Assembly: GCA_041398705.1 (NCBI GenBank) | Contig: JAWKUI010000007.1 | Span: 1-64,000 of the forward strand | From: NORP259 sp041398705 | GTDB lineage: Bacteria; Planctomycetota; UBA1135; GCA-002686595 | DNA: 64,000 nucleotides | Reading direction: 5' to 3' | Shown: piece after piece, positions 37,951 to 46,901 of the stretch | Numbering within the stretch: position 1 is the first letter of the stretch | Layout: every line of letters begins with the position of its first letter | Position numbers and translations under genes: made by a program | Notes under the pieces: generated by a model | What the model was told of the DNA's origin: nothing | The model's input: only the letters and a program-made list of their open reading frames with translations | Databases searched by the model: none

Positions 37951-40602
37951 ATGAGGATCGCCGGTTACGCCATCTCCACTTCCCTGCTCATCGTGTGCGC
38001 GTGCACCTCCCCCCAGGTGGACGCGCTGCAGGCGCCCGAAGCGGAGACCCAGGGCACTGCACAGCCCCTTGCTTCCGACCCCGCCCAGGCCAGCCTGGCT
38101 GAAGGCATGCAGGTCGAAGCCAGTGCGGCTTCGCTCGCGGCCCAAGACGGATCGTCGAGCATCCAGCAGGTTGCCGAACAACTCACCCTTCGCGAGCAAG
38201 CGAATCGCATGGCGATTCAGCTCAGCCTCCAGAACGCCCGCACGCTCAAAGCGGCCGGCGACCTGGATCGCGCGCTCGAGGAAGTCCAGGCCGCGCTCAC
38301 CGTGGATCCGGACAACCTGGAAGCCCAGAACCTGATGGCGGACATCCGGGCGCTGCAGGGGGACCCGGTTTCCCAGTACAAGACCGCCGCCGAGCAGATG
38401 CAGGAAGTGCATCGCCTCAAGGTCCAACAGATCCACAGCCAAGCGCTCGACTTCTACCAGCGCGCCCAACTGGCCCTGTCCCGCCGGGACTATGACCGCG
38501 CCGTGGCCGAAGCCGGCCTGGCGGTCAGCGCCGTGCGCAGCGCCCCCTACTCCATCGACTGGAACGGTCTCGACAAGCAGGCCGAAGACCTGCTCGTGCG
38601 CGCCAAAGCCGAGCGCACCGCGGCCAACCAGTCCATGCAACTCGAGCAGCAGCAACGTGCCCTGGCCGAGCTGCGCGCCACCGAGGAAGCCGAGCGCCAG
38701 CGTCGCGAAGCCCGCGTGAACACCATGGTGCTGCAGGCCATCGACGCGTTCGAGGCCCGCAACTACGAAGCCGCCATCACCTACGCCGACGACGCCCTGC
38801 GTCGCTCCCCCGGCAACGAAAAGGCGATGGAGATCCGCGATGCCGCCTTCCAGGCCGGTCGCAAGGAAGCCAACCGCCGCTACATCGACGAGCGCCGCGA
38901 GCAGTTCGCCGCGTGGAAGCAGTACCTGCAGGGCCTGACGATCGCCTACAACGACATCGTCAAGTTCCCCGACGTCGGTCGCTGGCGCGAGATCACCGAA
39001 CTCCGCAAGCAGCGTAGCGGTCAGGACCTGTCCAGCACCATCGATCCCTCCGAGATCGAACTGCGCGATCGCATGGACAGCACCTACGTGACCCTGCGCT
39101 CGATCAAGGACGAGGACAGCCTCACCACCCTGATCGACATCCTGCGCAGCTTCTCCGGGCTGCCGATGGTGGTCGACGCCGCTGCGGAAGACGCCGTCGC
39201 CTCCGCCGGCATCAACTTCAACCTGGACTTCGCCAACCAGATCACCGTGCGCCAGGCCCTGGACTTCCTCACCAGCGAAGCCGGTGAAGACGTGACCTGG
39301 ACCATCCGCCACGAGACCGTGCTGGTCACCACCAAGGAAAAGGCCCGCGGCAAGCCGGTGATCAAGAACCACGACGTGCGCGACCTGACCATGGGTCTGA
39401 TGGACTTCACCGGTCCGCGTATCGACACCATCCGACTGTACGACGAACTCGACAGCGATGAGGACGGCGGCGGCCCCTTCGGCGGCACGCTGGAAGCCCA
39501 CCGCGTGATCGAGATCGACAACCTGATGACCCTCATCCAGGAGAACGTCGAGCCGGACTCCTGGGGCGATGGCGTGAGCATCGAAGCCGGTGAAGGCTTC
39601 ATCGTGGTCGCCCACTCCCTCGAGGTGCAGCAGAAGATCAACAAGTTCCTGGAGGACCTGCGCCGCCTGAACTCGACCCTCGTCACCATCGAGTCGAAGT
39701 TCATGACCGTCGGCGACAACTTCATCCAGGAGATCGGCAACGACTTCCGTGGTCTTGACGGCCGCACCCTCGAGGACCTGACCAACGGCCTGGAAGACAT
39801 GGCCGCCCAGGGTCTCGACAACGGCGGTTCGGGCTCCACCGGCCAGGACGCCGCGGGTGCCCCGAGCGCCGGCTTCTACTTCGACGACGGCCAGGACGGC
39901 GGCTTCGGCGCCCGTACCGAGAACTTCTTCGGTACCGCGCTGGGCAACGCCCTCTCCACCGTCGGCGGCATGACCTTCCAGTGGAACTTCTTCAACGACG
40001 CCGAGGTGTCCACCATCCTGCGCGCCGTCGAGAAGTCCTCGAAGTACGAGATCATCAACAACCAGATCCTGAGTGTGCACAACAACTCCCGTGCCTACGT
40101 GGCCGTGGTGAACCAGCGTGCCTTCATCCAGGACTTCAGCGTGGAAGTGGCCCAGTTCCAGGCGGTCGCCGACCCCGAGATCAACGTGCTGCACGAAGGC
40201 ATCGCCCTCGACGTGCGCCCGACGATCCAGCACGACCGCAAGTACCTGAAGCTCGAGGTCCAGCCGACCATCGCCAAGGTCGTCGGCCTGCGCACCTTCT
40301 CCACCACCCTCGGCGGCAACACCTCGCCGGTCGAGTTCCAGCTCCCCGAGCTGGAAGTGCAGAGCATCAACACCAGCTCGACCCTGCCGGACGGCGGTTC
40401 GGTGCTGCTGGGCGGGTTGTCCTCGATCCGCACCATCGAGCGTCGCGCCGAAGTGCCGTGGATCGGTCGCATCCCGATCCTGGGCTTCCTCTTCAAGTCC
40501 GAAGGCTACAACGACGAGCGTGAAAGCCTGATGATCCTGATCCGCGCCCAGATCACCGACGTGCGCGAAGAAGCCGCGAAGCTCGAGCAGCGCGACATCT
40601 GA
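37951..40602 (+). CDS. Secretin-like outer-membrane lipoprotein with N-terminal TPR region (paralogue 2)
   Basis: An 883-residue lipoprotein (signal TSLLIVCAC; Cys18 or Cys16). The layout matches the gene at 28654: TPR-like and coiled-coil N-terminal half, STN/N0-like region (about 395-470), then a secretin C-terminal domain with ILSVHNNSRAYVAVVNQRAF, GIALDVRPTIQHDRKYL, LPDGGSVLLGG and the signature VPWIGRIPILGFLF (about 835-848). Several stretches are nearly identical in order to paralogue 1, including YFDDGQDG, so the two arose by duplication. It may form a mixed or alternative ring with paralogue 1. The ATG at 37951 begins the lipoprotein signal. Confidence 0.85.
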   Translation: MRIAGYAISTSLLIVCACTSPQVDALQAPEAETQGTAQPLASDPAQASLAEGMQVEASAASLAAQDGSSSIQQVAEQLTLREQANRMAIQLSLQNARTLKAAGDLDRALEEVQAALTVDPDNLEAQNLMADIRALQGDPVSQYKTAAEQMQEVHRLKVQQIHSQALDFYQRAQLALSRRDYDRAVAEAGLAVSAVRSAPYSIDWNGLDKQAEDLLVRAKAERTAANQSMQLEQQQRALAELRATEEAERQRREARVNTMVLQAIDAFEARNYEAAITYADDALRRSPGNEKAMEIRDAAFQAGRKEANRRYIDERREQFAAWKQYLQGLTIAYNDIVKFPDVGRWREITELRKQRSGQDLSSTIDPSEIELRDRMDSTYVTLRSIKDEDSLTTLIDILRSFSGLPMVVDAAAEDAVASAGINFNLDFANQITVRQALDFLTSEAGEDVTWTIRHETVLVTTKEKARGKPVIKNHDVRDLTMGLMDFTGPRIDTIRLYDELDSDEDGGGPFGGTLEAHRVIEIDNLMTLIQENVEPDSWGDGVSIEAGEGFIVVAHSLEVQQKINKFLEDLRRLNSTLVTIESKFMTVGDNFIQEIGNDFRGLDGRTLEDLTNGLEDMAAQGLDNGGSGSTGQDAAGAPSAGFYFDDGQDGGFGARTENFFGTALGNALSTVGGMTFQWNFFNDAEVSTILRAVEKSSKYEIINNQILSVHNNSRAYVAVVNQRAFIQDFSVEVAQFQAVADPEINVLHEGIALDVRPTIQHDRKYLKLEVQPTIAKVVGLRTFSTTLGGNTSPVEFQLPELEVQSINTSSTLPDGGSVLLGGLSSIRTIERRAEVPWIGRIPILGFLFKSEGYNDERESLMILIRAQITDVREEAAKLEQRDI

Positions 40603-40622
40603 TCCGCGGGATTCATCCCTAC

Positions 40623-40672
40623 GAGACACGGCAGGCCGTCCCCAGGGGCGGCCTGCCGTTTTTTCGTGTCTC
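40623..40672 (+). terminator. Rho-independent terminator after second secretin-like gene
   Basis: 10-bp stem CGGCAGGCCG/CGGCCTGCCG (40629-40638, 40649-40658) followed by TTTTTT. An outer GAGACA/TGTCTC pairing encloses the whole. It is the clearest terminator in the window. Confidence 0.88.
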
Positions 40673-40704
40673 CCAGCCCTCCCCTGCGCTACCTTCAAGG
40701 GACC

Positions 40705-41472
40705 ATGTCGCAGCTCGACGCCATTCTGTTCGACATCGACGATACGCTGTTCTCCACCACGGCCTTCACCACGACGGCCCGGGCCCGCGCGGTGGAGTCG
40801 ATGGTTTCGTGCGGCCTCACCAGCCGCGAGCCGGGTATCGTCACGCCCGCCGCCATCAAAGAGGCGGCCCTGCGCGAGCTGACCGAGGTGATCTCCGAGT
40901 TCGGCTCCAACTACGACCACCACTTCGACAAGCTGGTGATCCGCATGATGGGCCGCAAGGGCATGGTCGACCGCCGCGCCATGATCGTGGCCGCGGGCGT
41001 GATCGCGTACCACGACACGAAGTTCAAGGACCTAGCCCCCTTCCCCGACGTGCGCCCGCTGCTCTCTGCCCTGGTGGCTTCGGGTACGCGCATCGGCATC
41101 ATCACCCACGGCTGGACGACCAAGCAGGCGGAGAAGCTCATCCGCCTCAAGCTGCTGCCCGAGTACTTCGCGCCGGACCACGTCTTCATCTCCGACGCCG
41201 TGGGCATCAACAAGCCCAACAAGAAGCTCTACCAGGTGGCCCTCAGCGACCTCGGCCTGACCGATCCGAGCCGCGTGATGTACGTGGGCGACAACCCGCC
41301 CAACGACATCGCCCCGCCCAAGGAACTGGGCATGAAAACCACTTGGTCCCGGCGCGCTAGCCGAACCGAACAATCGGAGATCCAGGCCGACCACGAGGTC
41401 TGGAACTTCCTCGAACTCGCCCAGATCCTGCGCGACCAGTACGGCATTCCGATCGCGATCCTGGCGGAGTGA
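40705..41472 (+). CDS. HAD-superfamily (subfamily IA) phosphatase
   Basis: A 255-residue cytoplasmic hydrolase. Motif I is FDIDDTLF (nucleophile Asp10, acid/base Asp12), motif II the Thr in IGIITHGWT, motif III the Lys in INKPNKKLY, and motif IV MYVGDNPPNDI. The arrangement is typical of subfamily IA with a helical cap. The substrate is unknown; phosphoglycolate-like or nucleotide phosphatases are common in this group. AAGGGA lies near the start. The gene follows a strong terminator and converges with the gene ending at 41515. Confidence 0.85.
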   Translation: MSQLDAILFDIDDTLFSTTAFTTTARARAVESMVSCGLTSREPGIVTPAAIKEAALRELTEVISEFGSNYDHHFDKLVIRMMGRKGMVDRRAMIVAAGVIAYHDTKFKDLAPFPDVRPLLSALVASGTRIGIITHGWTTKQAEKLIRLKLLPEYFAPDHVFISDAVGINKPNKKLYQVALSDLGLTDPSRVMYVGDNPPNDIAPPKELGMKTTWSRRASRTEQSEIQADHEVWNFLELAQILRDQYGIPIAILAE

Positions 41473-41480
41473 ACGCGCGC

Positions 41481-41502
41481 GGGGCGCCGGGCCGCCCGCC
41501 CC
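41481..41502. terminator. Hairpin between convergent genes
   Basis: GGGGCG/CGCCCC stem with a 10-nt loop in the 42-nt gap between the HAD gene and the convergent membrane-protein gene; it could serve both strands. No T-run. Confidence 0.35.
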
Positions 41503-41514
41503 TCCCCCATGCGG

Positions 41515-42237
41515 TCACACGTACCGGATGGCGAGGCCCACCAGGCCGGTGGCGAGGATCAAAGTCGCCAGGTCATGCAGGCCGAGCGTGGACCGGTAGT
41601 ACGCCCAGCGATCCGCCTTCTGGACCAAGTGGTCCACCAGAGCCTGCTGGAAGTCCGGCTTCTCCGGCGACGCCATCAACCGCAGGACTTGCTCGCGCCA
41701 CTCCGGTTCCGCGAGATTCGGGTCCCGAATTTCGGCCTGCGCCAATTGCACTCGCAGCGGTTCCATCAGCGCTCCGTCGGCTTCGCCGCTGGTTTGCAGG
41801 AGCTCCCAGTAGCGATCGAGCAAGCCGAATCGACCCGCCAGGGCCGGGTCCGAGGCGGCGATACGCGCGATGGCGGCTTCCCAATTGAAGTGGAACGCCA
41901 GGGGCTTGCCAACCAGCACGAGCCCGATCGAGAGCCCCACCGCCAACCGGTAGGCCACGGCGCGATCGGGGCAGGCCCGAACCGCGGCCCAAGTGATCGC
42001 GATCGGCCAGATCCAGGCGGTGGCCCACCAAGCCGCCGGGGAGACCCGAACCCCAAGCACCCAAGCCGCCACCGCGAGTGCCGTGACGAGCACCGCTGGC
42101 CACGCCGCCACCACCCATGTGGTCCACGCGAGGGGCCGCACGCGCACATCGCACAGCTCGCAGGTGCGGGGCCGCGGGCCCTGCCATTCATCGGCCGGTC
42201 GGATCTCGTGGCATTGGGGGCAGCGGTACAAAGTCAT
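41515..42237 (-). CDS. Zinc-ribbon membrane protein, unknown function
   Basis: A 240-residue protein. An N-terminal zinc ribbon (Cys6/Cys9 and Cys26/Cys29) precedes about four membrane segments (two between residues 38 and 90, one about 97-115, one at the C-terminus 222-238). A charged loop of about 100 residues lies between the third and fourth. This is a generic layout with no recognised family. A TAGACT hexamer ends 9 nt before the start codon. Confidence 0.68.
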   Translation of the reverse strand: MTLYRCPQCHEIRPADEWQGPRPRTCELCDVRVRPLAWTTWVVAAWPAVLVTALAVAAWVLGVRVSPAAWWATAWIWPIAITWAAVRACPDRAVAYRLAVGLSIGLVLVGKPLAFHFNWEAAIARIAASDPALAGRFGLLDRYWELLQTSGEADGALMEPLRVQLAQAEIRDPNLAEPEWREQVLRLMASPEKPDFQQALVDHLVQKADRWAYYRSTLGLHDLATLILATGLVGLAIRYV

Positions 42238-42283
42238 GCGCCGCCCAGTCTACCCGCGTCCGCGCGCGCACGCGGCCGTGCCC

Positions 42284-42607
42284 TCACGACCCCGACTGAC
42301 CGATGCGCCCGAATCCATCGAGCGGCGTCAGCGTCCAGATGCCCTGGGAAAACGCGCCTTGCAGGCACATCTCCAGGTTGGCGAGCACTGCGGTCACCGC
42401 CGCCGCCTCGAGCACCACCTCGATGCGCACGCGCGGCACGAACCCCACCACCCGGTCGCGGGTGGCCAGTTCTACGTTCGCCTCGCTGCGCGTCGAGTGG
42501 CCCTCGCAGCGCATTACCGTGAATCCGGAAACCTCCGGCCGGCTGCGCAGACAGTTCATCGCATCCTCGGCCGCAGCCGCGTGCAGGTACAAGGTCAGGC
42601 ACTTCAT
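42284..42607 (-). CDS. DUF3240-like small protein of metal-efflux operon
   Basis: A 107-residue ferredoxin-like-fold (PII-like) protein by appearance: MKCLTLYLHAAAAEDAMNCL, then a strand VRIEVVLEAAAVTAVLANLE. Proteins of the DUF3240 family are commonly encoded next to CzcA/CusA pumps and may bind or sense metal. The family call rests on size, pattern and position. Its ATG overlaps the stop of the RND pump gene (ATGA), so it is co-translated. Confidence 0.65.
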   Translation of the reverse strand: MKCLTLYLHAAAAEDAMNCLRSRPEVSGFTVMRCEGHSTRSEANVELATRDRVVGFVPRVRIEVVLEAAAVTAVLANLEMCLQGAFSQGIWTLTPLDGFGRIGQSGS

Positions 42608-45600
42608 GACAGTTCCGGGGTTTGCCCCGCGGCGCGACTCTCCCACCAAGCGTACAGGGCCGGCAACACTACTAGCGTGATCACCGTGGAGGTGAACAGA
42701 CCGCCGAGCACCACAATCGCAAGGGGCCGCTGCACCTCGGAACCGGGGCCCGTGGCGAGCAACAACGGCACCAGGCCGAGGCCGGTGGTCACCGCGGTCA
42801 TCAACACCGGGCGCAGACGCCGCCGGGTGCCCTGCCGCACCGCCTCCGGAATGCGCAGACCGGCGGCGCGCAAATCGTTGAAGCTCGACAACATCACGAT
42901 GCCGTTGAGCAGCGCCGTGCCGAACAGGGCGATGAAACCCACCGATGCCGGCACTGAGAGGTACAGCCCGCTGATCCACAGCGCGAGCACGCCGCCGATC
43001 AACGCGAACGGGATGCCGGTCAGGATCAGGCCCGCCTGGCGCAGGCTGCCGAAGGTCATGAACAGGATCAGGAACACGAGCAGCAGGGCCACCGGCACCA
43101 CCAGCGCCAGGCGCTGGGAGGCGCGGCGTTGGTTCTCGAACTGTCCTCCGAACTCCAGGTGATAGCCGGGGGGCAAAGGCACTTCACGCTCGAGGCTCGT
43201 GCGCAGTTCCTCGACCAGGCCGACGATGTCCCGCCCCTCGACGCCGGCCTGCAGCACCACGTGCCGCATGCCCTGTTCGTGTTCGAGTTCCACCGGTCCA
43301 TCGACCTCTTCGAAGCGCGCGAGGGCCCGCAGGGGCAGGCTGCCGCCCCCCGGCGTGGGCACGCGCAACTCTTCGAGCGCCGCCTGATCGCTGCGGTACT
43401 GCGGCGCAAAGCGCACCACCACCGGGGTACGCCGTTTGCCCTCCATCACCTCGGTCACCGCACGACCAGCCACCGCGGTTTCGATCCATTGGTTGACCTC
43501 TTCGACCGAGATGCCGTGGCGCGACAGGGCGGCGTGGTCGAGTTGGATCTCCAAGTACGATTGGCCACTGAGCGGCGCGCGGATCACGTCCACCGCGCCG
43601 GGCGTCGCCGACAGCACCTCTTCCACACGCGCCGACAGGCGTTCGAGTTCGGGGATCTCCGGACCGAAGAGTTTGACGGCCAGCGCCGCGGTGACGCCGG
43701 TCAGCATCTCCGAGGTACGCATCTCGATCGGCTGGGTGAAGCCGAAGGCCACCCCCGGCACGGTTTCGAGGGCGGCGCGCAGGTTCTCCACGAGCTCCTC
43801 TTCGCTGCCCACGGTCCATTCGTCCTGGGGCCGGGTCACGAGGTAGTTGTCGGACTCCTGCAACCCCATCGGATCGAGGCGCAACTCGTCGGAACCGGTG
43901 CGCGAGACCACGTGCGCCACTTCGGGCAGGGACAACATCGCCTGGTGCAGGCGCTTGTCGATCTCGATGGAACGCTCGAGCGAGATGCTCGGCACCTTGG
44001 CCGTCTGCACCACGATCGTGCCTTCGTGCAGCACCGGCATGAACTCCCCACCGATGCGTTGGAACGCGAGGTACGCGGGGATCAACAGCAGCGCGGGCAA
44101 CAACAGGGTCAACGCCGGCCGCGCCAGGGCGCGTTCGACGATGGGCGCGTGCCAGGCGGTCAGGCGCCCCATCAAGCCGCCTTCCGCAGCTTCGCCGCCA
44201 CGCAGCACGAGGCTCGCCACCGCCGGCAGCAGCACCAGCGACAGCACCACCGCGACCAAGAGCGCCAGCGAGATCGTCTGCGCCAGGGGACCGAACATGC
44301 GGCCCTCGAGCCCCGAAAGGCTGAGGATCGGCAGGAAGACGATGACGATGATCGCCGTGCCCGACACTACCGGCGCTCCCACTTCGACCACCGCCCGGTA
44401 GACCTGGTGCAACGAATGCAGGCCGCGGCGCTGCTCCTTGAGACGGTTCTGGATGTTCTCCACGACCACCACGGCGGGATCCACCAGGATGCCGATGGCG
44501 ATCGCGAGACCGCCGAGAGACATCAGGTTGGCTTTCATGCCCAGCAAGTACATGCCGAGGAACGTGACCAGCACGGTCATCGGCAGGATCAACGCCGCCA
44601 CGAGCGAACCGCGCAGGTCCCCCATGAACACGAGCAGCACGATCACCACCAGGATGCTCGCCATGCCCAGGGCCGACTGCACCATCGATACCGAGCGCTG
44701 CACGAGGTCGGTGCGGTCGTAGAACGGCACCACGCGCACGCCGGGCGGCAAGGTCGGTGCCAGTTCCGCGAGCACGCGTTTCACTTCGCGCACGGTATCG
44801 CGGCTGTTGGCGCCGAGGCGCGTAAGCACCAGGCCCTGCACCGCTTCCCCCAGCCCGTCCTTGCTTACCCCGCCATAGCGGGTCATCGCCGATTCGAGCA
44901 CCTGGGCCACGTCGCGCACCGCGGTTGGCACGCCGTCGGCCACCGCCACCGTAGTACCGGCGATGTCCTCGATCGTCTCGAGCCGCCCGATCGTGCGCAC
45001 GAGCAACACCTCGTCGTTGCGCACGATGCGGTCGCCCCCGGCGTTGCGGTTGCTGTTCTCGATGGCGGAAACCACGTGGTCGAGGGTCAACCCACGCGCT
45101 TCGAGCGCCGCCGGATCGAGCCGCACCTCGTAGGTGCGCACCTCTCCGCCGAGCGAGTTCACGTCGGCCACGCCGCGGATCGGCAGCAGGCGCGGCCGCA
45201 CGGTCCAATCGAGCAAGGCGCGCAACTCGCGGTTGTCGAGCCCGCCGCCTTCCAGCGTGAACATGAACGCTTCGCCGAGCGGGCTGGTGATCGGCGCCAG
45301 GTCCCCCTCGGTGCCCTCCGGCAGGTCTTCGCGCACGGCGGCCCAACGTTCGGCCACCTGCTGGCGCGCCCAGTAGATGTCGGTGCCCTCTTCGAAGTCC
45401 ACGGTCACCACCGCGAGCGCGTACTTCGTGAGCGAACGCATCATCACCTGGCGCTCGATGCCCACGAGCTGGTTCTCCACCGGGGTGGTGATGCGCTGTT
45501 CGACCTCCACCGGCGACAGACCGGGGGCCTTGATGATGATCTGCACCTGCGGCACGGCGATGTCCGGGAAGGCATCGATCGGCAGGCGTGTGAAGGCCCA

Positions 45601-45684
45601 CAGGCCGCCCAGGGCAAGGGCGATTCCGGCGGCCAGTACGAGCACGCGCTGGGTCAGCGCGAAGCGGGCGAGGGCGGCAATCAC
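42604..45684 (-). CDS. Heavy-metal efflux RND transporter, CzcA/CusA type
   Basis: Inner-membrane proton-driven pump that expels metal ions through a tripartite complex. The 1026-residue length and two-fold layout are standard: TM1 at about 10-27, large periplasmic loops, and TM2-6 and TM8-12 blocks. The TM4 signature reads AIGILVDPAVVVVENI, with the conserved Asp and Glu. The AIG form resembles Cu/Ag (CusA) rather than Zn/Co/Cd pumps, which usually read DFG. The start is the GTG at 45682-45684 overlapping the upstream adaptor's stop (GTGA); the longer upstream frame is non-coding. Metal specificity is unproven. Confidence 0.92.
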   Translation of the reverse strand: MIAALARFALTQRVLVLAAGIALALGGLWAFTRLPIDAFPDIAVPQVQIIIKAPGLSPVEVEQRITTPVENQLVGIERQVMMRSLTKYALAVVTVDFEEGTDIYWARQQVAERWAAVREDLPEGTEGDLAPITSPLGEAFMFTLEGGGLDNRELRALLDWTVRPRLLPIRGVADVNSLGGEVRTYEVRLDPAALEARGLTLDHVVSAIENSNRNAGGDRIVRNDEVLLVRTIGRLETIEDIAGTTVAVADGVPTAVRDVAQVLESAMTRYGGVSKDGLGEAVQGLVLTRLGANSRDTVREVKRVLAELAPTLPPGVRVVPFYDRTDLVQRSVSMVQSALGMASILVVIVLLVFMGDLRGSLVAALILPMTVLVTFLGMYLLGMKANLMSLGGLAIAIGILVDPAVVVVENIQNRLKEQRRGLHSLHQVYRAVVEVGAPVVSGTAIIVIVFLPILSLSGLEGRMFGPLAQTISLALLVAVVLSLVLLPAVASLVLRGGEAAEGGLMGRLTAWHAPIVERALARPALTLLLPALLLIPAYLAFQRIGGEFMPVLHEGTIVVQTAKVPSISLERSIEIDKRLHQAMLSLPEVAHVVSRTGSDELRLDPMGLQESDNYLVTRPQDEWTVGSEEELVENLRAALETVPGVAFGFTQPIEMRTSEMLTGVTAALAVKLFGPEIPELERLSARVEEVLSATPGAVDVIRAPLSGQSYLEIQLDHAALSRHGISVEEVNQWIETAVAGRAVTEVMEGKRRTPVVVRFAPQYRSDQAALEELRVPTPGGGSLPLRALARFEEVDGPVELEHEQGMRHVVLQAGVEGRDIVGLVEELRTSLEREVPLPPGYHLEFGGQFENQRRASQRLALVVPVALLLVFLILFMTFGSLRQAGLILTGIPFALIGGVLALWISGLYLSVPASVGFIALFGTALLNGIVMLSSFNDLRAAGLRIPEAVRQGTRRRLRPVLMTAVTTGLGLVPLLLATGPGSEVQRPLAIVVLGGLFTSTVITLVVLPALYAWWESRAAGQTPELS

Positions 45685-46901
45685 TCCTCGGCTCCCCCCT
45701 CTCCCTGCCACGCCGAACGCAGCAACAGCGTGTCCCCAGCCACGACGGTTTCGCCGGGTTCGAGACCGCTCGCGACCGAAACCTGTTCGGGGGTCACGCG
45801 GTCGAGCCTCACTTCGCGCGCTTCGAACTTGCCTTCGCCGAGTTCGACGAACACCAGCGCGGTGTCGCCGCCGGAGCGGTAGCGCGCCAAGGCGCGCATG
45901 GGCAACAGAACCCGCGCGGCGCGGTTGTCCAGGTGCGCTTCGACTTCGACGAAGAGCCCGGGGCGCCAGAGCCCATCGCGGTTGTCGAGTTCGAGCCGCA
46001 CAAGCGCGGTTTGTTTGCCCGGGTCCACCTCGGGGGCGAGGTAGACGATGGTGGCCGGTGCTTCGATGTGGCCCGCGGGCCAACGAACCTGCAGGGTGTC
46101 CCCGGGCATTAAGCGCGCGAGGTCCTGGGCGGGCAGGTGGCAATCCACCCAAACGCGTTTGCCGTCGGCGACTTCGAGCAGGGTCTGCCCGGTGGCCACC
46201 GCCTGGCCCTGGCTGACGCCGAGTTGCACCACCGCCCCCGCGCGCGGCGCCGCGAACGGCAACCGATTCAGGGTGGTCAGGGTCTCTTCGTCGCCGCGCC
46301 CGGCCAGCCGTTGCTCGCTCGCTTCGAGGTCTTCCACGGAAAGCCCGAGCGAGTGCAATTCCCCCGCCGCCGCCTGGCGCGCGAGTTCGGCTTCTTGCAT
46401 GCGGAACTCGGCGGCGAGCAGCGATTCCTGCGACGTGGCGCCCGACTGCCAAAGGCTGCGTTCCGATTCGAGCAAATGCGCGGCCAGTTCGAGCGAACGG
46501 CCCGCAGTGAGCCAGGCACTGCGGGCCTGGGCCAATTCACGGCTCGCGAGGACCAGCAGCGGCTGTCCCTGTTCCACTTCGTCACCGAGTTTGCAGCCGA
46601 GCTCCTGCACCACCCCGTCGACCTGACTGACGACCTGCACGCAGTCCGTGCTGCGGAACGCCACCATGCCGGGGAAGTGGCGCACCTCCGCGAGTTCGCC
46701 GCCGGCGACGGGAATGCGCTCCAGGTTCAAGTTCGCGCGCGCCTGGGGCGAGAGCTGGAACACGGCCTCGGGTCCGGACGATTTCTCGTGGGCCCGCACC
46801 GCCAGGGGATCCACTTCGTCGCCGCAGCCGGAAAGAGCGGCGAACAGGGCCGCGCACAGGGCGGTACGGCCCGCCACCAGGATTCGATTCTGCACCCTCA
46901 T
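45681..46901 (-). CDS. Periplasmic adaptor (membrane-fusion) lipoprotein of RND efflux system
   Basis: A 406-residue CzcB/CusB-type adaptor joining the RND pump to the outer-membrane channel. The signal ends LSGC, so it is a lipoprotein. Lipoyl half-motifs (VDGVVQELGCKLGDEVEQGQ and FAAPRAGAVVQLGVSQGQAV) flank an alpha-hairpin (about 150-220). Beta-barrel and membrane-proximal domains follow. No CusB-like Met-rich N-terminal stretch is evident. ATGA overlap with the TolC-like gene upstream, GTGA overlap with the pump gene downstream. Confidence 0.9.
   Translation of the reverse strand: MRVQNRILVAGRTALCAALFAALSGCGDEVDPLAVRAHEKSSGPEAVFQLSPQARANLNLERIPVAGGELAEVRHFPGMVAFRSTDCVQVVSQVDGVVQELGCKLGDEVEQGQPLLVLASRELAQARSAWLTAGRSLELAAHLLESERSLWQSGATSQESLLAAEFRMQEAELARQAAAGELHSLGLSVEDLEASEQRLAGRGDEETLTTLNRLPFAAPRAGAVVQLGVSQGQAVATGQTLLEVADGKRVWVDCHLPAQDLARLMPGDTLQVRWPAGHIEAPATIVYLAPEVDPGKQTALVRLELDNRDGLWRPGLFVEVEAHLDNRAARVLLPMRALARYRSGGDTALVFVELGEGKFEAREVRLDRVTPEQVSVASGLEPGETVVAGDTLLLRSAWQGEGGAEE

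Noticed and set aside
37924..41013. Long open frame antisense to the second secretin-like gene
   Set aside because: Shadow frame; the sense protein is clearly a secretin-like lipoprotein.
45685..46452. N-terminal extension of the RND pump frame into the adaptor gene
   Set aside because: The stretch overlaps the adaptor coding sequence in another frame; the GTG at 45684 gives a standard CzcA N-terminus.
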